Shown here in pieces: positions 6,852-14,469 of a stretch of DNA of 24,992 nucleotides. The notes beneath the pieces were generated by a model that worked only from the letters and a program-made list of their open reading frames with translations, did not search any database and had not been told where the DNA came from. Both the position numbers and the translations under genes were made by a program. Numbering within the stretch: position 1 is the first letter of the stretch; the number at the start of each line of letters is the position of its first letter. Origin of the DNA: DASQWP01 sp050697555 (GTDB lineage: Bacteria > Actinomycetota > Thermoleophilia > Gaiellales > Gaiellaceae); assembly GCA_050697555.1 (NCBI GenBank), contig JBOHAD010000035.1, forward strand, positions 1 through 24,992. The letters run 5' to 3'.

Positions 6852-7760
6852 TCAGCGCGTTGCGCCCACGAGCGCGCCGCCCGCGACGACCAGCAACGCG
6901 ACGAGGACCAGCCGCCGGCCGATGAGCTCGCTGCGCCCGAGGAAGATCGCGGCGAACACCACCGTCCAGAGCACGCCGGTGCCGTTGAGCGGCGCGACGA
7001 CGGTCACGCGCGCCCGGTCGAGAGCCTCGAACAGCGTCACCTGCGCGAGCGCGGTGACGACGCCTGAGCTCGCAAACGGTGCGAACGAGGCGCGCAGCCG
7101 CGGGAGCGCCGACGGCCGGCGGACGAGATTCGCCAGCAGGACGATCGACGCTCCGAGCATGATCGCCGTCGCTTGCGCGAGCGGGTCGGCTTCGACGTCC
7201 TCGCTCACGGTCCGGGCGACGTTGTCGCGAAGGCCGAACGCCACCGCGACCGTCACCGCCAGCGCGGCGCCGTAGGCGCGGTAGTCGGGCGGGCGCTCGC
7301 CCTCCCACGCCAGCGTGGCACCGCCCGCGACGACGAGCAGCGTCCCCGCCGCCAGCGGCCACCGCAGCGGCTCGCCGAACGCGACGATCGCCATGAGCGC
7401 CGAGAAGAGCGGCGTCATCCCGAACAGGATTCCGGCGCGCGAGGCGCCTGCCGCCTGCACCGCGTGTACGACGAGCAGCTGCGAGAGGCCGGGCACGAAG
7501 GCACCGAGCAGGAGAAACGGCCAGAGCTCGCCCGCGTCGAAATCACTGCCGGACGCGGCGGCCGTTGCCGCAACGAGTACGAATGCGAGTGTCGCGATCA
7601 CCGCCGAGCCAGCATCGACGTCTGCGACGCGCGCGAGCCCGCGACGCATGGTGACGTTCAGCGCCCCGAAAAACATTCCGGCGACGCAGGCGAAGAGAAC
7701 GCCCGTCAACGAATCACTGTTCGCGGTCGCCGAGCTGCCGCCCCCGGGCTTCGGGCTCAC
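6852..7760 (-). CDS. EamA/DMT-family transporter
   Basis: A 302-aa protein with about ten hydrophobic helices in two repeated EamA halves: residues about 20-150, with 'GVLFACVAGMFFGALNVTMR' and 'AGASRAGILFGMTPLFSALM', and about 165-300, with 'RVTVVAPLNGTGVLWTVVFA'. Members of the drug/metabolite transporter superfamily export small metabolites; the substrate is unknown. The listed start (GTG at 7760) overlaps the upstream hydrolase gene by 47 nt and gives a Gly/Ser-rich extra N-terminus. An internal TTG near residue 18 (L-T-G-V-L) is an alternative. It is the last gene of the merB-led operon. Confidence 0.85.
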   Translation of the reverse strand: MSPKPGGGSSATANSDSLTGVLFACVAGMFFGALNVTMRRGLARVADVDAGSAVIATLAFVLVAATAAASGSDFDAGELWPFLLLGAFVPGLSQLLVVHAVQAAGASRAGILFGMTPLFSALMAIVAFGEPLRWPLAAGTLLVVAGGATLAWEGERPPDYRAYGAALAVTVAVAFGLRDNVARTVSEDVEADPLAQATAIMLGASIVLLANLVRRPSALPRLRASFAPFASSGVVTALAQVTLFEALDRARVTVVAPLNGTGVLWTVVFAAIFLGRSELIGRRLVLVALLVVAGGALVGATR

Positions 7761-8601
7761 CGCCCGGCCCCGAGGCGTTCAGGTGACGGCGAAACCAGTC
7801 GACGATGGCGGCGTCGACCTGTGATGCGTGGGCGGTCTGGGGCGCAGGTTCGAGGCCGGGCTCCTCGGCGAGGGGGTGCCCCATCCCCGGGATCTGCACG
7901 AGCGACGTGCGCTCCGGCGACAGCGTCCGGCGCAGCTGCTCGGCGGGCTCGAGGAACCCCTCGGTGTCGTCGAGGGCGCCGACGACTAGCAGCGTGGCGA
8001 CGTCCCGCTCGGCGATCTCGTGGGCGCGGGCGACGAAGTCGAGGCGCTCGGCGGCGGACCGCGACTCCTCGTTCCAGGAGTAGCGGAACTTCCACCACCG
8101 CTGGTAGCGCGCGACCACGCTCTCCAGCCTGATCGCGGGGCTCACGAGGGCCACGGCGCTCACCGGCAGCTCGGTGTCGGTCACAACGCTCTGGGCAACC
8201 CAGGCTCCCATCGAGCCGCCGACCAATCCGACCGGCCCGTCGCCGACCGGGAGCCGGTCACGAAGCTCGGCCAGTGCGGGCCGAAGCTCGGCGACGGCCG
8301 TGGCGATCACCGGCTCGAACACGCTGAGCACCATGTCCTCGCGGAAGCGCCGGAAGAACTCGTCGAGCCCGCCCTCGGGCAGGCGGCTGCCGAGCATTGG
8401 AAGGCCCAAGTAGACGCGCCAGGCCTCGAGCCCCCGCAGCGGCAGCGCCGCCGCCATCGCGGCCTCGCTGCGCGGCGGCGATGCCAGGTGCCAGGCGACG
8501 ACGAGCGGCGCCCTCTCCGCGCCGTCTGCGGGTGGCAGCGCGACGTATGGCACGCCGCCCGCAGTTCCCCTGATCGGCGCTTGCGGCTCGTGGCCGGTCA
8601 T
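7714..8601 (-). CDS. Alpha/beta hydrolase (dienelactone hydrolase/esterase-like)
   Basis: A 295-aa alpha/beta-hydrolase-fold protein. It has the strand 'APLVVAWHLASPPRSEAAM', nucleophile Ser130 in 'VGLVGGSMGAW', acid Asp in 'LLVVGALDDTEGF', and probable catalytic His in 'IPGMGHPLAEEPG'. It lacks a signal peptide. ATG at 8601 overlaps the epoxide hydrolase stop by 4 nt (ATGA), so translation is coupled to the upstream gene. With the epoxide hydrolase it may process xenobiotic or lipid esters. A role in mercury resistance is only suggested by operon position. Confidence 0.8.
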   Translation of the reverse strand: MTGHEPQAPIRGTAGGVPYVALPPADGAERAPLVVAWHLASPPRSEAAMAAALPLRGLEAWRVYLGLPMLGSRLPEGGLDEFFRRFREDMVLSVFEPVIATAVAELRPALAELRDRLPVGDGPVGLVGGSMGAWVAQSVVTDTELPVSAVALVSPAIRLESVVARYQRWWKFRYSWNEESRSAAERLDFVARAHEIAERDVATLLVVGALDDTEGFLEPAEQLRRTLSPERTSLVQIPGMGHPLAEEPGLEPAPQTAHASQVDAAIVDWFRRHLNASGPGGEPEARGRQLGDREQ

Positions 8602-9816
8602 GGCGATCGCCTTCCTCTGTCGAGATCCGTCGGAGCGTCCGTGCGGAACCGGCGGAAGAACGCCCGCAGGTCGCCGACCAGCAGGTCGGGCACCTCCATC
8701 GCCGGGAAGTGGCCGCCCCGGTCGAACTCGGACCAGTGGACGATGTCGTGGGCGCGCTCGGCGAGCCGCCGGACGGTGAGCAAGGGTTCGCCTGGGAAGA
8801 CCGCGACGCCGGTGGGAACGGTTGACGGCTCGTTCGCTCGGCCCAGGTCGTTGGCGGTCTCCTTGTAGAGGCGGGCCGACGATCCCGCCGTCCCGGTCAG
8901 CCAGTAGACGGTCACGTTGGTGAGGAGCTGGTCGCGATCGACCGCGTCCTCCGGGCGCTCACGGGAGTCGGTCCAGGCCCTGAACTTCTCAAGGATCCAG
9001 GCGAGCTGGCCGACCGGCGAGTCGGTCAGCGCGTAGGCCAGGGTCTGCGGCCGGGTGGCCTGGAGCACGGCGTACCCGCGTTCCTCGCGCCAGAAGCGGT
9101 TGAATGCGTCGAGCCGCTGCCTCTCGCTCTCGTCGAGCTCGCCGAGCTGGGCCGGGGCGCGCGGCGGCGACGTCAGGAATCCGTTCACGTGCACCCCGAG
9201 CACGCGGTCGGGATGGAGCCGGCCCAGCTCCGGCGAGAGCAGCGAGCCGAAGTCGCCGAGCGCCGTAGCGCCCGTAGCCCAGCCGGCCCATCAGCTCGGC
9301 GAAGGCTTCGGTGATGCGGCGCAGGTTCCAGCCCGGGGCGCGGGTCGGGCCGGAGAAGCCGAAGCCCGGGATCGACGGCGCCACGACGTGGAAGGCGTCC
9401 GCTGGGTCGCCGCCGTGTGCGCGCGGATCGGCGAGCGGACCGACGATCTCGAGGAACTCCACGATCGACCCCGGCCAGCCGTGGGTGATCAGGAGCGGCA
9501 GGGCGGCCGGCTCCGGCGAGCGCACGTGCAGGAAGTGCAGGTCTTGCCGGTCGATTCGGGTGGTGAATTGCGGGAGCGCGTTCAGCCGGGCCTCGTGCTC
9601 ACGCCAGTCGTAGGCGGTGCGCCAGTGCTCGGCCAGCTCTCGCAGGTAGGCGAGCGGCACCCCGTCGTCCCAGCCGACGCCGGGGAGCTCCTCGGGCCAG
9701 CGGGTCCGGCCCAGGCGCTCGCGAAGGTCGTCTAGGTCCGCCTGGGTGACCTCGATCCGAAACGGGCGGATGTCGGCGTCAGAGGTCGCGGTCTGTCGCT
9801 GGGTGTGCGTCGTCAT
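8598..9816 (-). pseudogene. Epoxide hydrolase, frameshifted just before the nucleophile
   Basis: The N-terminal part (ATG at 9816, GGAGGG site) shows the EHN domain: 'FRIEVTQADLDDLRERLGRT', 'YDWREHEARLNALPQF', the oxyanion motif 'LLITHGWPGSI', then 'PSIPGFGFSGPT' and 'LMGRLGYGRYGA'. The family normally continues with a GGDWG-type nucleophile motif. Here the frame breaks at about 9257-9262. In the shifted frame the protein resumes as G-D-F-G-S-L-L-S-P-E-L-G-R-L-H-P and runs to 8598 with 'RVLGVHVNGFLTSPP' and catalytic-His motif 'GGHFPAMEVPDLL'. About 5 nt appear lost compared with a GAQGGD consensus. If real, the enzyme is dead; otherwise it is an assembly error. The 3' end overlaps the next gene by 4 nt, as expected of a working operon. 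Confidence 0.75.
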
Positions 9817-10568
9817 CTGGGACCCTCCCGGTGATCGACCACCGTCGTCCCCGGGAGCCGAGCCGAACAGTTCCCCGGTTGATGAGGCGGAAGAGCTCGA
9901 GTCCCTCCTCGATCGTGAGCAGGAAGATCCCCGCGGTTCGCTCGGTGAACTCGCGCCCTGCCTCCTCCGAGCCGAAGACGTTGATCGGCCCGCAGACGGC
10001 CGGGATCAGGTCGTCCCCGACCAGGTCGCCGAACGGACCGTCCGGCCACGGCATGGAGAGGACGGCGGTCGAGGGCTCGGCCTCGCGGACGCGGCTGTCC
10101 TCTAGGAAGAGCGACAGGGTCTCGCCGGTGATCGGATCGGTGGAGCGGACCCGGGCCGGACGGCCGAGGAGGTCGTGGATGAACAGCCCGTCCCCGGCGC
10201 ACAAGGCATAGAGGGTGCGGCCGTCCATCTCGACGACGTTCCTGGTCAGCCGCAGGCTGAGGCCGTGGAATGCGACCACGCGCCCGCGCCCGTCGAGCTC
10301 GACGCGCCCCGCACAGCCACGCGTCCACGTGGCTCGCGGGTAAGCCTGTCCCCTCGGCGAGGCGCTCTTCGCTCACCGGCTTGCCCTCGGCGAGCAGCCG
10401 ATACAGCGCGAGCGTGAGGCGGGGGTCACGGCGGTCGAAGAGCCCGTCGACGTCCAGGGCGTACTCGGCCAGGGCCGGGATGTCGATCACTTGCTCTCTC
10501 ATGGCTTCGCCCTCGGATCTGGCTTGGACAACCTGATTGGCATTGCCGGAGGGCCGGATCTCGGTCAT
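9779..10568 (-). pseudogene. Second MerB-like protein, frameshifted
   Basis: The N-terminal frame reads 'VIDIPALAEYALDVDG', 'DPRLTLALYRLLAEGKPVSE', 'LAEGTGLPASHVDAWLCGA', parallel to the MerB winged-helix-like N-terminus encoded upstream. The frame breaks at about 10304-10310. Shifted, it continues V-E-L-D-G-R-G-R-V-V-A-F-H-G and 'EMDGRTLYALCAGDGLFIHD', ending at 9779. MerB catalytic positions are partly kept: Cys and Asp in 'LCAGD' (canonical WCALD) and one Cys in 'AVCGPINVFGSE' (canonical FCCxVHFF). The second Cys is Gly and the Trp is Leu. Two starts are possible: ATG 10568, overlapping the merB stop with a GAGGAGGG site, or ATG 10502, which fits the homology better. It may have a different substrate even when intact. 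Confidence 0.65.
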
Positions 10569-11221
10569 GCGCCACCCTCCTCGAGCGCCGCGCCGAGCTG
10601 CGCGTGGTTGTAGAGGCGCCCGTACTCGAAGCCCTCGGCGATCGAGGCGACATAGGTGCCCTCGCTCCGGTCCGCCCAGGCGCGCGCCGACTGCTCGGAG
10701 GCGAAGAAGTGCACGAAGCAGCAGAAGGTCCCGACGACGTCATCGAGGTCGAATCCGCGGACCCCGTGCAGCGTCATCGCCGCACCCTCGGGCGCGACGT
10801 CGTGCACGCCCGCAGCGTCGGCCGTCAGCGAGATCGTCTCGCCGCTCTGCGGAGAGGTGGAGCGGATCCGGGCCGGCCGGCCGAGAAGCTCCGGCAGGAA
10901 CAGCGTGTCGAGCGCGCACCAGGCATAGAGCGTGCGCCCGTCCACCTCGAGCGTATGTGAGGTCGGCTTCAGCGTCAGACCGCCGAAGGCGAAGACGCGA
11001 CCCTGCTCGTCACGGTGCACCATCCACTCTTCGAGGCGGGAGGCGACCTCCTCGACCGGGAGGCCGGTCCGCTCCGCAAGCTCCTCGGGCCTGAACGCTT
11101 CTCCTTCACTGAGGAGGCGGAAGGTCGCGAGCGCCAGGCGCTGCTCCTGCGCGTCCAGGTCGGGGTGGGCGGCGGTGAACTCGGCCGCCAGCGCCGGGAT
11201 GTTCAGGGTCTCGGTTGGCAT
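10565..11221 (-). CDS. merB: Organomercurial (alkylmercury) lyase MerB
   Basis: A 218-aa cytoplasmic enzyme that protonates the carbon-mercury bond of organomercurials, releasing a hydrocarbon and Hg(II). The N-terminal part (about 1-80) is helical and winged-helix-like; the catalytic domain follows. The residues matching the R46 MerB active site are present: Cys102 and Asp105 in 'AWCALDTLFLPELLG' (Cys96/Asp99), and Cys167-Cys168 in 'FCCFVHFFASE' (Cys159/160). Length is normal. ATG at 11221 is preceded by AAGGAG. It leads a five-gene operon whose members overlap. Its upstream region is homologous to that of the rhodanese-merA unit, and it is divergent from a truncated ECF sigma gene. The Hg(II) released would be reduced by MerA, encoded 5.7 kb away. 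Confidence 0.9.
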   Translation of the reverse strand: MPTETLNIPALAAEFTAAHPDLDAQEQRLALATFRLLSEGEAFRPEELAERTGLPVEEVASRLEEWMVHRDEQGRVFAFGGLTLKPTSHTLEVDGRTLYAWCALDTLFLPELLGRPARIRSTSPQSGETISLTADAAGVHDVAPEGAAMTLHGVRGFDLDDVVGTFCCFVHFFASEQSARAWADRSEGTYVASIAEGFEYGRLYNHAQLGAALEEGGA

Positions 11222-11226
11222 TTGCG

Positions 11227-11309
11227 CTCCTTGTCGTTCGTCGGCTTCCGGCCGAGGGTCGTTCCGGCCGCTAGACCCTTTCGTCGCAGGCGGCCGAAAG
11301 TCGGGTCAC
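11227..11309 (-). promoter_or_regulatory. merB upstream region, homologous to the merA upstream region
   Basis: Read on the minus strand, this 83-nt block aligns with 16473-16551 on the plus strand almost end to end. Shared stretches are GTGAC-x-CGACTT, GCCGCCTGCGAC-x-AAAGGGT, an inverted GGCCGGA...CGGCCGG element, and the ribosome binding site. Each copy lies between a mercury gene and a divergent ECF sigma gene. GCCGCCTGCGAC and AAAGGGT may form part of a sigma recognition element or an operator. This assignment is inference; the similarity itself is visible. Confidence 0.6.
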
Positions 11310-11355
11310 GCGCTCGGGGAATGGGGCGCGCCCCGACCCGCGCTCGGAAAGGGGA

Positions 11356-11570
11356 ATGCCGAGAACGCCGACTGATCAGCTCTCCGACGAGCAGCTCGTC
11401 CTCTGCGCCGCGCGGAACGAGCGGTGCGTCGAGCTATTCCTCGCCCGCTACGAGGAGAGGATTCGCGCGTGCGCCTGGCGAATGGTGGGCGATCCGAACG
11501 AGATCGAGGACCTGACGCAGGAGACGGTCCTGCGGCTCATCCGCTCGCTGGATTCCTTCAAGGGTGGAGC
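11356..11570 (+). pseudogene. ECF sigma factor, N-terminal remnant
   Basis: About 71 codons match the N-terminus of the complete sigma factor at 16426-15794: 'QLSDEQLVLCAARNERCVEL', 'FLARYEERIRACAWRMVGDP', 'NEIEDLTQETVLRLIRSLDS', then 'FKG'. The match stops at about 11563, in the middle of sigma region 2, and the rest is AraC-derived sequence. The lost part includes the end of region 2 and all of region 4, so it cannot work as a sigma factor. The start is ATG at 11356 after AAAGGGG. It is divergent from merB, just as the intact copy is divergent from the rhodanese-merA unit, so it is the relic of a duplicated module. Confidence 0.75.
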
Positions 11571-11804
11571 CGCATCTTCCGCGCCCATACGGGGTAGACG
11601 CTCTCCCGCTACCGCAACCGGCTCCGTGTCCGTCATGCGCTCGAGCGGCTGGCCGAGGGCGAGCGCTCGCTCGCCCGTATCGCCACCGAGCTCGGCTTCG
11701 CCGACCACGCCCACCTCTCCCGGGTCGTGCGCGCCGAGACGGGCGCGGCTCCGTCCCGCCTACGCCTCACCCTCGGCACCGCAAGAGCCTCCTGCTACGA
11801 CTGA
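11563..11804 (+). pseudogene. AraC-family regulator, C-terminal remnant
   Basis: Directly after the sigma remnant, the frame starting at 11568 reads S-R-I-F-R-A-H-T-G, a stop (TAG at 11595), then 'TLSRYRNRLRVRHALERLAE', 'GERSLARIATELGFADHAHL' and 'SRVVRAETGAAPSRLR', ending at TGA 11802-11804. This is the typical double helix-turn-helix C-terminus of AraC/XylS regulators. The TAG replaces what is usually a Gln codon (CAG) in 'HTGQTLSRYR'. The ligand-binding half is missing. The piece is a decayed fragment joined to the sigma fragment. Confidence 0.7.
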
Positions 11805-11877
11805 GCTCTCAGACGCCGTTGGGGGGCCTTCCCGTCCTGCCGGTGCCGTTCCCTCGTCTCGCCCAGCGGGAGCTTGG

Positions 11878-12675
11878 CTAACGGAGCGCGAGCCTCGGCT
11901 TCTTTCGGGGGCGGCGCTCGTCTGTGAAGCGGTAGGCGCGGGCGGCGAGGGCGAAGGCGAGCGTGAGCCAGCCGAGCGCGACGAGGAGCTGCCGGGCGTA
12001 GTCGGTAATCGGCTGGCCGTCGACAGCGCCGCGGAAGGTCTCGACGACCGCGGCGAACGGGACCACGTAGACGACGGCGTCGCGGACGAGGTCGGGGAGC
12101 CCGGCAAGCGGGTAGAAGACTCCGGCGAGCATGAAGACGGGGGTGAAGAGGGCGATGTTGAGCTGGTTGGCCGCCTCGGGGGTGGGCGCCCGGCCGGCGA
12201 TGGCGAAGCCGAGGCTGACGCCGGTGAGGACGGCGACGGCGGCCAGCGGCAGCGTCCAGGCGAGGTTCGCGGTGTAAGTGACGTCGGCGCCGAGCGCGAT
12301 CGCGAGTGCGAGCATGACCAGGGTCGCCGCCAGCGCCGCCACCAGTCGGGCGAGGACCTGGGCGGCGATGAAGGTGCGCGGCGGGATCGGTGTGGCGGCG
12401 ATTCGCTTTAGGACGCCTTGGGCGCGGTAGCCGGCGGCGGCGCCGACGATGCCGTCCTGGGCGAAGTGGGCGCCGATGAAGGCGGCGTTGCCGATCGCGA
12501 CGAAGCTGAAGAAGTCGATCGTCTGCCCGCCAGGGAGGCCGAAGTCGAGCTCCTGGACGAGTGCGTAGGTTCCGAACGCGAGCAGCGGACTGATGATCCA
12601 GAAGAGCACCGTGTCGCGCGAGCGGTAGAACATCTTCAGGCTGGCGACGAGCAGGGGTCGGAGTTGGGCGGTCAT
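11878..12675 (-). CDS. ABC-2 type exporter permease (second)
   Basis: A 265-aa membrane protein with six predicted helices and an ABC-2 permease layout: the N-terminal 'LKMFYRSRDTVLFWIISPLL' region, the loop 'FVAIGNAAFIGAHFAQDG', 'YRAQGVLKRIAATPIPPRTF', and the late 'LFTPVFMLAGVFYPLAGLPD' region. It forms the membrane part of the exporter with the permease encoded 3 nt upstream, of which it is a paralogue (shared 'GYRAQGVLKRIA'). ATP is supplied by the ATPase gene upstream. The start is ATG at 12675. A basic tail ends 'RRPRKKPRLALR'. The gene converges with the AraC remnant, 73 nt away. Confidence 0.85.
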   Translation of the reverse strand: MTAQLRPLLVASLKMFYRSRDTVLFWIISPLLAFGTYALVQELDFGLPGGQTIDFFSFVAIGNAAFIGAHFAQDGIVGAAAGYRAQGVLKRIAATPIPPRTFIAAQVLARLVAALAATLVMLALAIALGADVTYTANLAWTLPLAAVAVLTGVSLGFAIAGRAPTPEAANQLNIALFTPVFMLAGVFYPLAGLPDLVRDAVVYVVPFAAVVETFRGAVDGQPITDYARQLLVALGWLTLAFALAARAYRFTDERRPRKKPRLALR

Positions 12676-12678
12676 GCG

Positions 12679-13437
12679 TCAGTCCTCCTCGAGCCGGTAG
12701 AGGCGGGTGGCGAGCGCTGCGAGTCCGAGAATCCAGGCGGTGCCGAGGAGCAGCTCCGGGCCGTGGCTGGTGATGCTGGCGCCGTCGAGGGCGATCCCGC
12801 GCAGGGTGTCGAACGGTCCGACGAACGGGATCGCGTAGTCCGTAATGTGCTCGACCGCGGCCGGGTACGCCTCCCGCGGCCACATGGCGCCGGCGAGGAA
12901 GAGGATCGGGATGGCTGCCATCACGTCGAGCGTGTTGGCCCCCTCCGGGGTGCGGGTGATGCCGGCCCAGATGAAGCCGATGCTCAGTCCCATGAGGACG
13001 ACCATCGTCACAGGGAGAAGCGCCCAGGCGAGGTTGGCGCCGAGTTCGATCGAGGCGCCGAGCAGGACGCCGGCTCCGAGCACGGCGACCACCTGGGAGA
13101 CCGCGAGTGCGACCCGCGCCAGCACCTGCGCAGAGATGAACGCGAAGGACGAGATCGGGGTCACCGCGATCCGCTTGAGGACGCCTTGGGCGCGGTAGCC
13201 GGCCGCGGCGCCGGTCATCCCGTGCTGCGCTGCGTAGGTGATGTACCAGGCGGCGACGCCGACCGTGATGTAGTCGAAGAAGTCGATCGAGGTGGCGCCG
13301 GTCTCGAACTGCAGCCGGTCGTAGAGCGCGATCACTAGGGCGAAGACGACCGGGGTGATGAACGCGACCCGGAGCGTTGCCGGCGAGCGGAACAGCATCC
13401 GGGTGCTCGCCAGCGTCAGCTGCGTGAACCCGGTCAT
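12679..13437 (-). CDS. ABC-2 type exporter permease (first)
   Basis: A 252-aa six-helix ABC-2 permease: 'STRMLFRSPATLRVAFITPV' at the start, 'GVAAWYITYAAQHGMTGAAA', 'GYRAQGVLKRIAVTPISSFA', 'GLSIGFIWAGITRTPEGANT', and 'AAIPILFLAGAMWPREAYPA'. The start is ATG at 13437, 2 nt after the ATPase stop, and its own stop is 3 nt before the second permease, so the three are one transcript. Two different permeases suggest a heterodimeric membrane part. The exporter probably moves a drug or lipid-like compound; the TetR regulator divergent from the operon supports drug efflux. Confidence 0.87.
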   Translation of the reverse strand: MTGFTQLTLASTRMLFRSPATLRVAFITPVVFALVIALYDRLQFETGATSIDFFDYITVGVAAWYITYAAQHGMTGAAAGYRAQGVLKRIAVTPISSFAFISAQVLARVALAVSQVVAVLGAGVLLGASIELGANLAWALLPVTMVVLMGLSIGFIWAGITRTPEGANTLDVMAAIPILFLAGAMWPREAYPAAVEHITDYAIPFVGPFDTLRGIALDGASITSHGPELLLGTAWILGLAALATRLYRLEED

Positions 13438-13439
13438 CG

Positions 13440-14426
13440 TCAGTCCCGCAGCGCGCGGCCGGTAAGGGTGAGGAACACGTCTTCGAGCGTGCCGGGCACC
13501 GCCTCGACGGCGCGCAGCTCGACCTGCTCGCGTCCCGACCAGGCGAGGAGCTCGCGCAGGGCCTGCTGTTGATCGGGCGCCTGCAGCTCGTAGGCCCAGG
13601 CTCCGAGGCCGTCGACGGCCGACGCTCGGGTTTCGGAGGCGCGCTCGACGCCGCGCAGGCGCCCGAGGTCGTCCACCGCCACGGCGCGGTCGGCGGCGAA
13701 GCGGATCGTGCTAGCACCGTCGAGCCGCGCGATCAGCGCCTCGGGCGTGTCGATCGCCTGGATCCGGCCCTGGTCGATGATCGCCACCCGGTCGGCCAAG
13801 AGCTCGGCCTCCTCCATGTAGTGGGTGGTGAGCACGACCGTTTTGCCTTCCTCGCGGTTGATCTGCCGGATCAGGTCCAAGACGACGCGGCGGGCGGCGG
13901 GGTCGAGCCCGGTGGTCGGCTCGTCGAGGAACACGACGTCGGGGTCGTTGACCAGCGCCGCCACGACGGAGAAGCGGCGCGCCTGGCCGCCCGAGAGGTG
14001 ACGTACCTGGGCGCCGCGCTTCTCGAGCAGCCCGACGCGCCCGAGCAGCTCCTCCGGGTCGCGCCGGCGGGGGTAGAAGGAGCCGAACAGGCTCAGGATC
14101 TCCTCGAGGGTCAGGTAGCTGAAGTAGGCGCCGGCCTGGAGCTGGACGCCGATCCGGCGCTTGAGCTCCTCCCGCTCGCGGACGACGTCGAGGCCGAGCA
14201 CGCTCGCTCCGCCAGACGTGGGCTCGCGAAGCCCCTCGAGGATCTCGAGCGTCGTCGTCTTGCCGGCGCCGTTGGGGCCGAGGAAGCCGAACAGCTCTCC
14301 GCGCGCGACCTCGAAGGAGACGCCGTCGACGGCGTTGAACGGCTCGCCGCTTGGCGCCGTGTACGTCTTGACCAGGCGGCCGACCGCGACCGCCGGTATG
14401 CGATTTTTGTTTACGTCGTAAACCAT
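13440..14426 (-). CDS. ABC exporter ATPase, DrrA-like
   Basis: A 328-aa nucleotide-binding subunit. It has Walker A 'GFLGPNGAGKTTTLEIL', Q-loop 'IGVQLQAGAYFSYLTLEE', signature 'LSGGQARRFSVVAAL', Walker B 'DPDVVFLDEPTTGLDP' and the H-loop in 'VVLTTHYMEEAELLADRV'. A C-terminal extension (about 240-328) is typical of drug-export ATPases (DrrA/CcmA type). It powers the two ABC-2 permeases encoded downstream. ATG at 14426 is chosen; the longer frame to 14600 runs into the divergent tetR gene. The start codon lies next to a perfect palindrome (14409-14423), here inside the first codons, suggesting repression by the divergent TetR protein. Confidence 0.9.
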   Translation of the reverse strand: MVYDVNKNRIPAVAVGRLVKTYTAPSGEPFNAVDGVSFEVARGELFGFLGPNGAGKTTTLEILEGLREPTSGGASVLGLDVVREREELKRRIGVQLQAGAYFSYLTLEEILSLFGSFYPRRRDPEELLGRVGLLEKRGAQVRHLSGGQARRFSVVAALVNDPDVVFLDEPTTGLDPAARRVVLDLIRQINREEGKTVVLTTHYMEEAELLADRVAIIDQGRIQAIDTPEALIARLDGASTIRFAADRAVAVDDLGRLRGVERASETRASAVDGLGAWAYELQAPDQQQALRELLAWSGREQVELRAVEAVPGTLEDVFLTLTGRALRD

Positions 14427-14458
14427 GATCGTAAGGCTAGCACATAGACGATGTAAAC
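14409..14458. promoter_or_regulatory. TetR operator pair
   Basis: A perfect 15-bp palindrome, GTTTACGTCGTAAAC, is at 14409-14423, within codons 2-6 of the ABC ATPase. A second, weaker site (ATAGACGATGTAAAC, 14444-14458, 10 of 15 matching) is just before the tetR start at 14470. The short GTTTAC-type palindrome between a TetR gene and its divergent exporter is the usual autoregulated layout. The -10 elements cannot be told apart from the AT-rich operator itself. Confidence 0.65.
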
Positions 14459-14469
14459 TGTCAAGTGAA

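Noticed and set aside
11564..11881. 105-aa Pro/Arg/Cys-rich frame
   Set aside because: It is a shifted reading of the AraC remnant; the true frame (starting at 11568) shows the HTH motifs.
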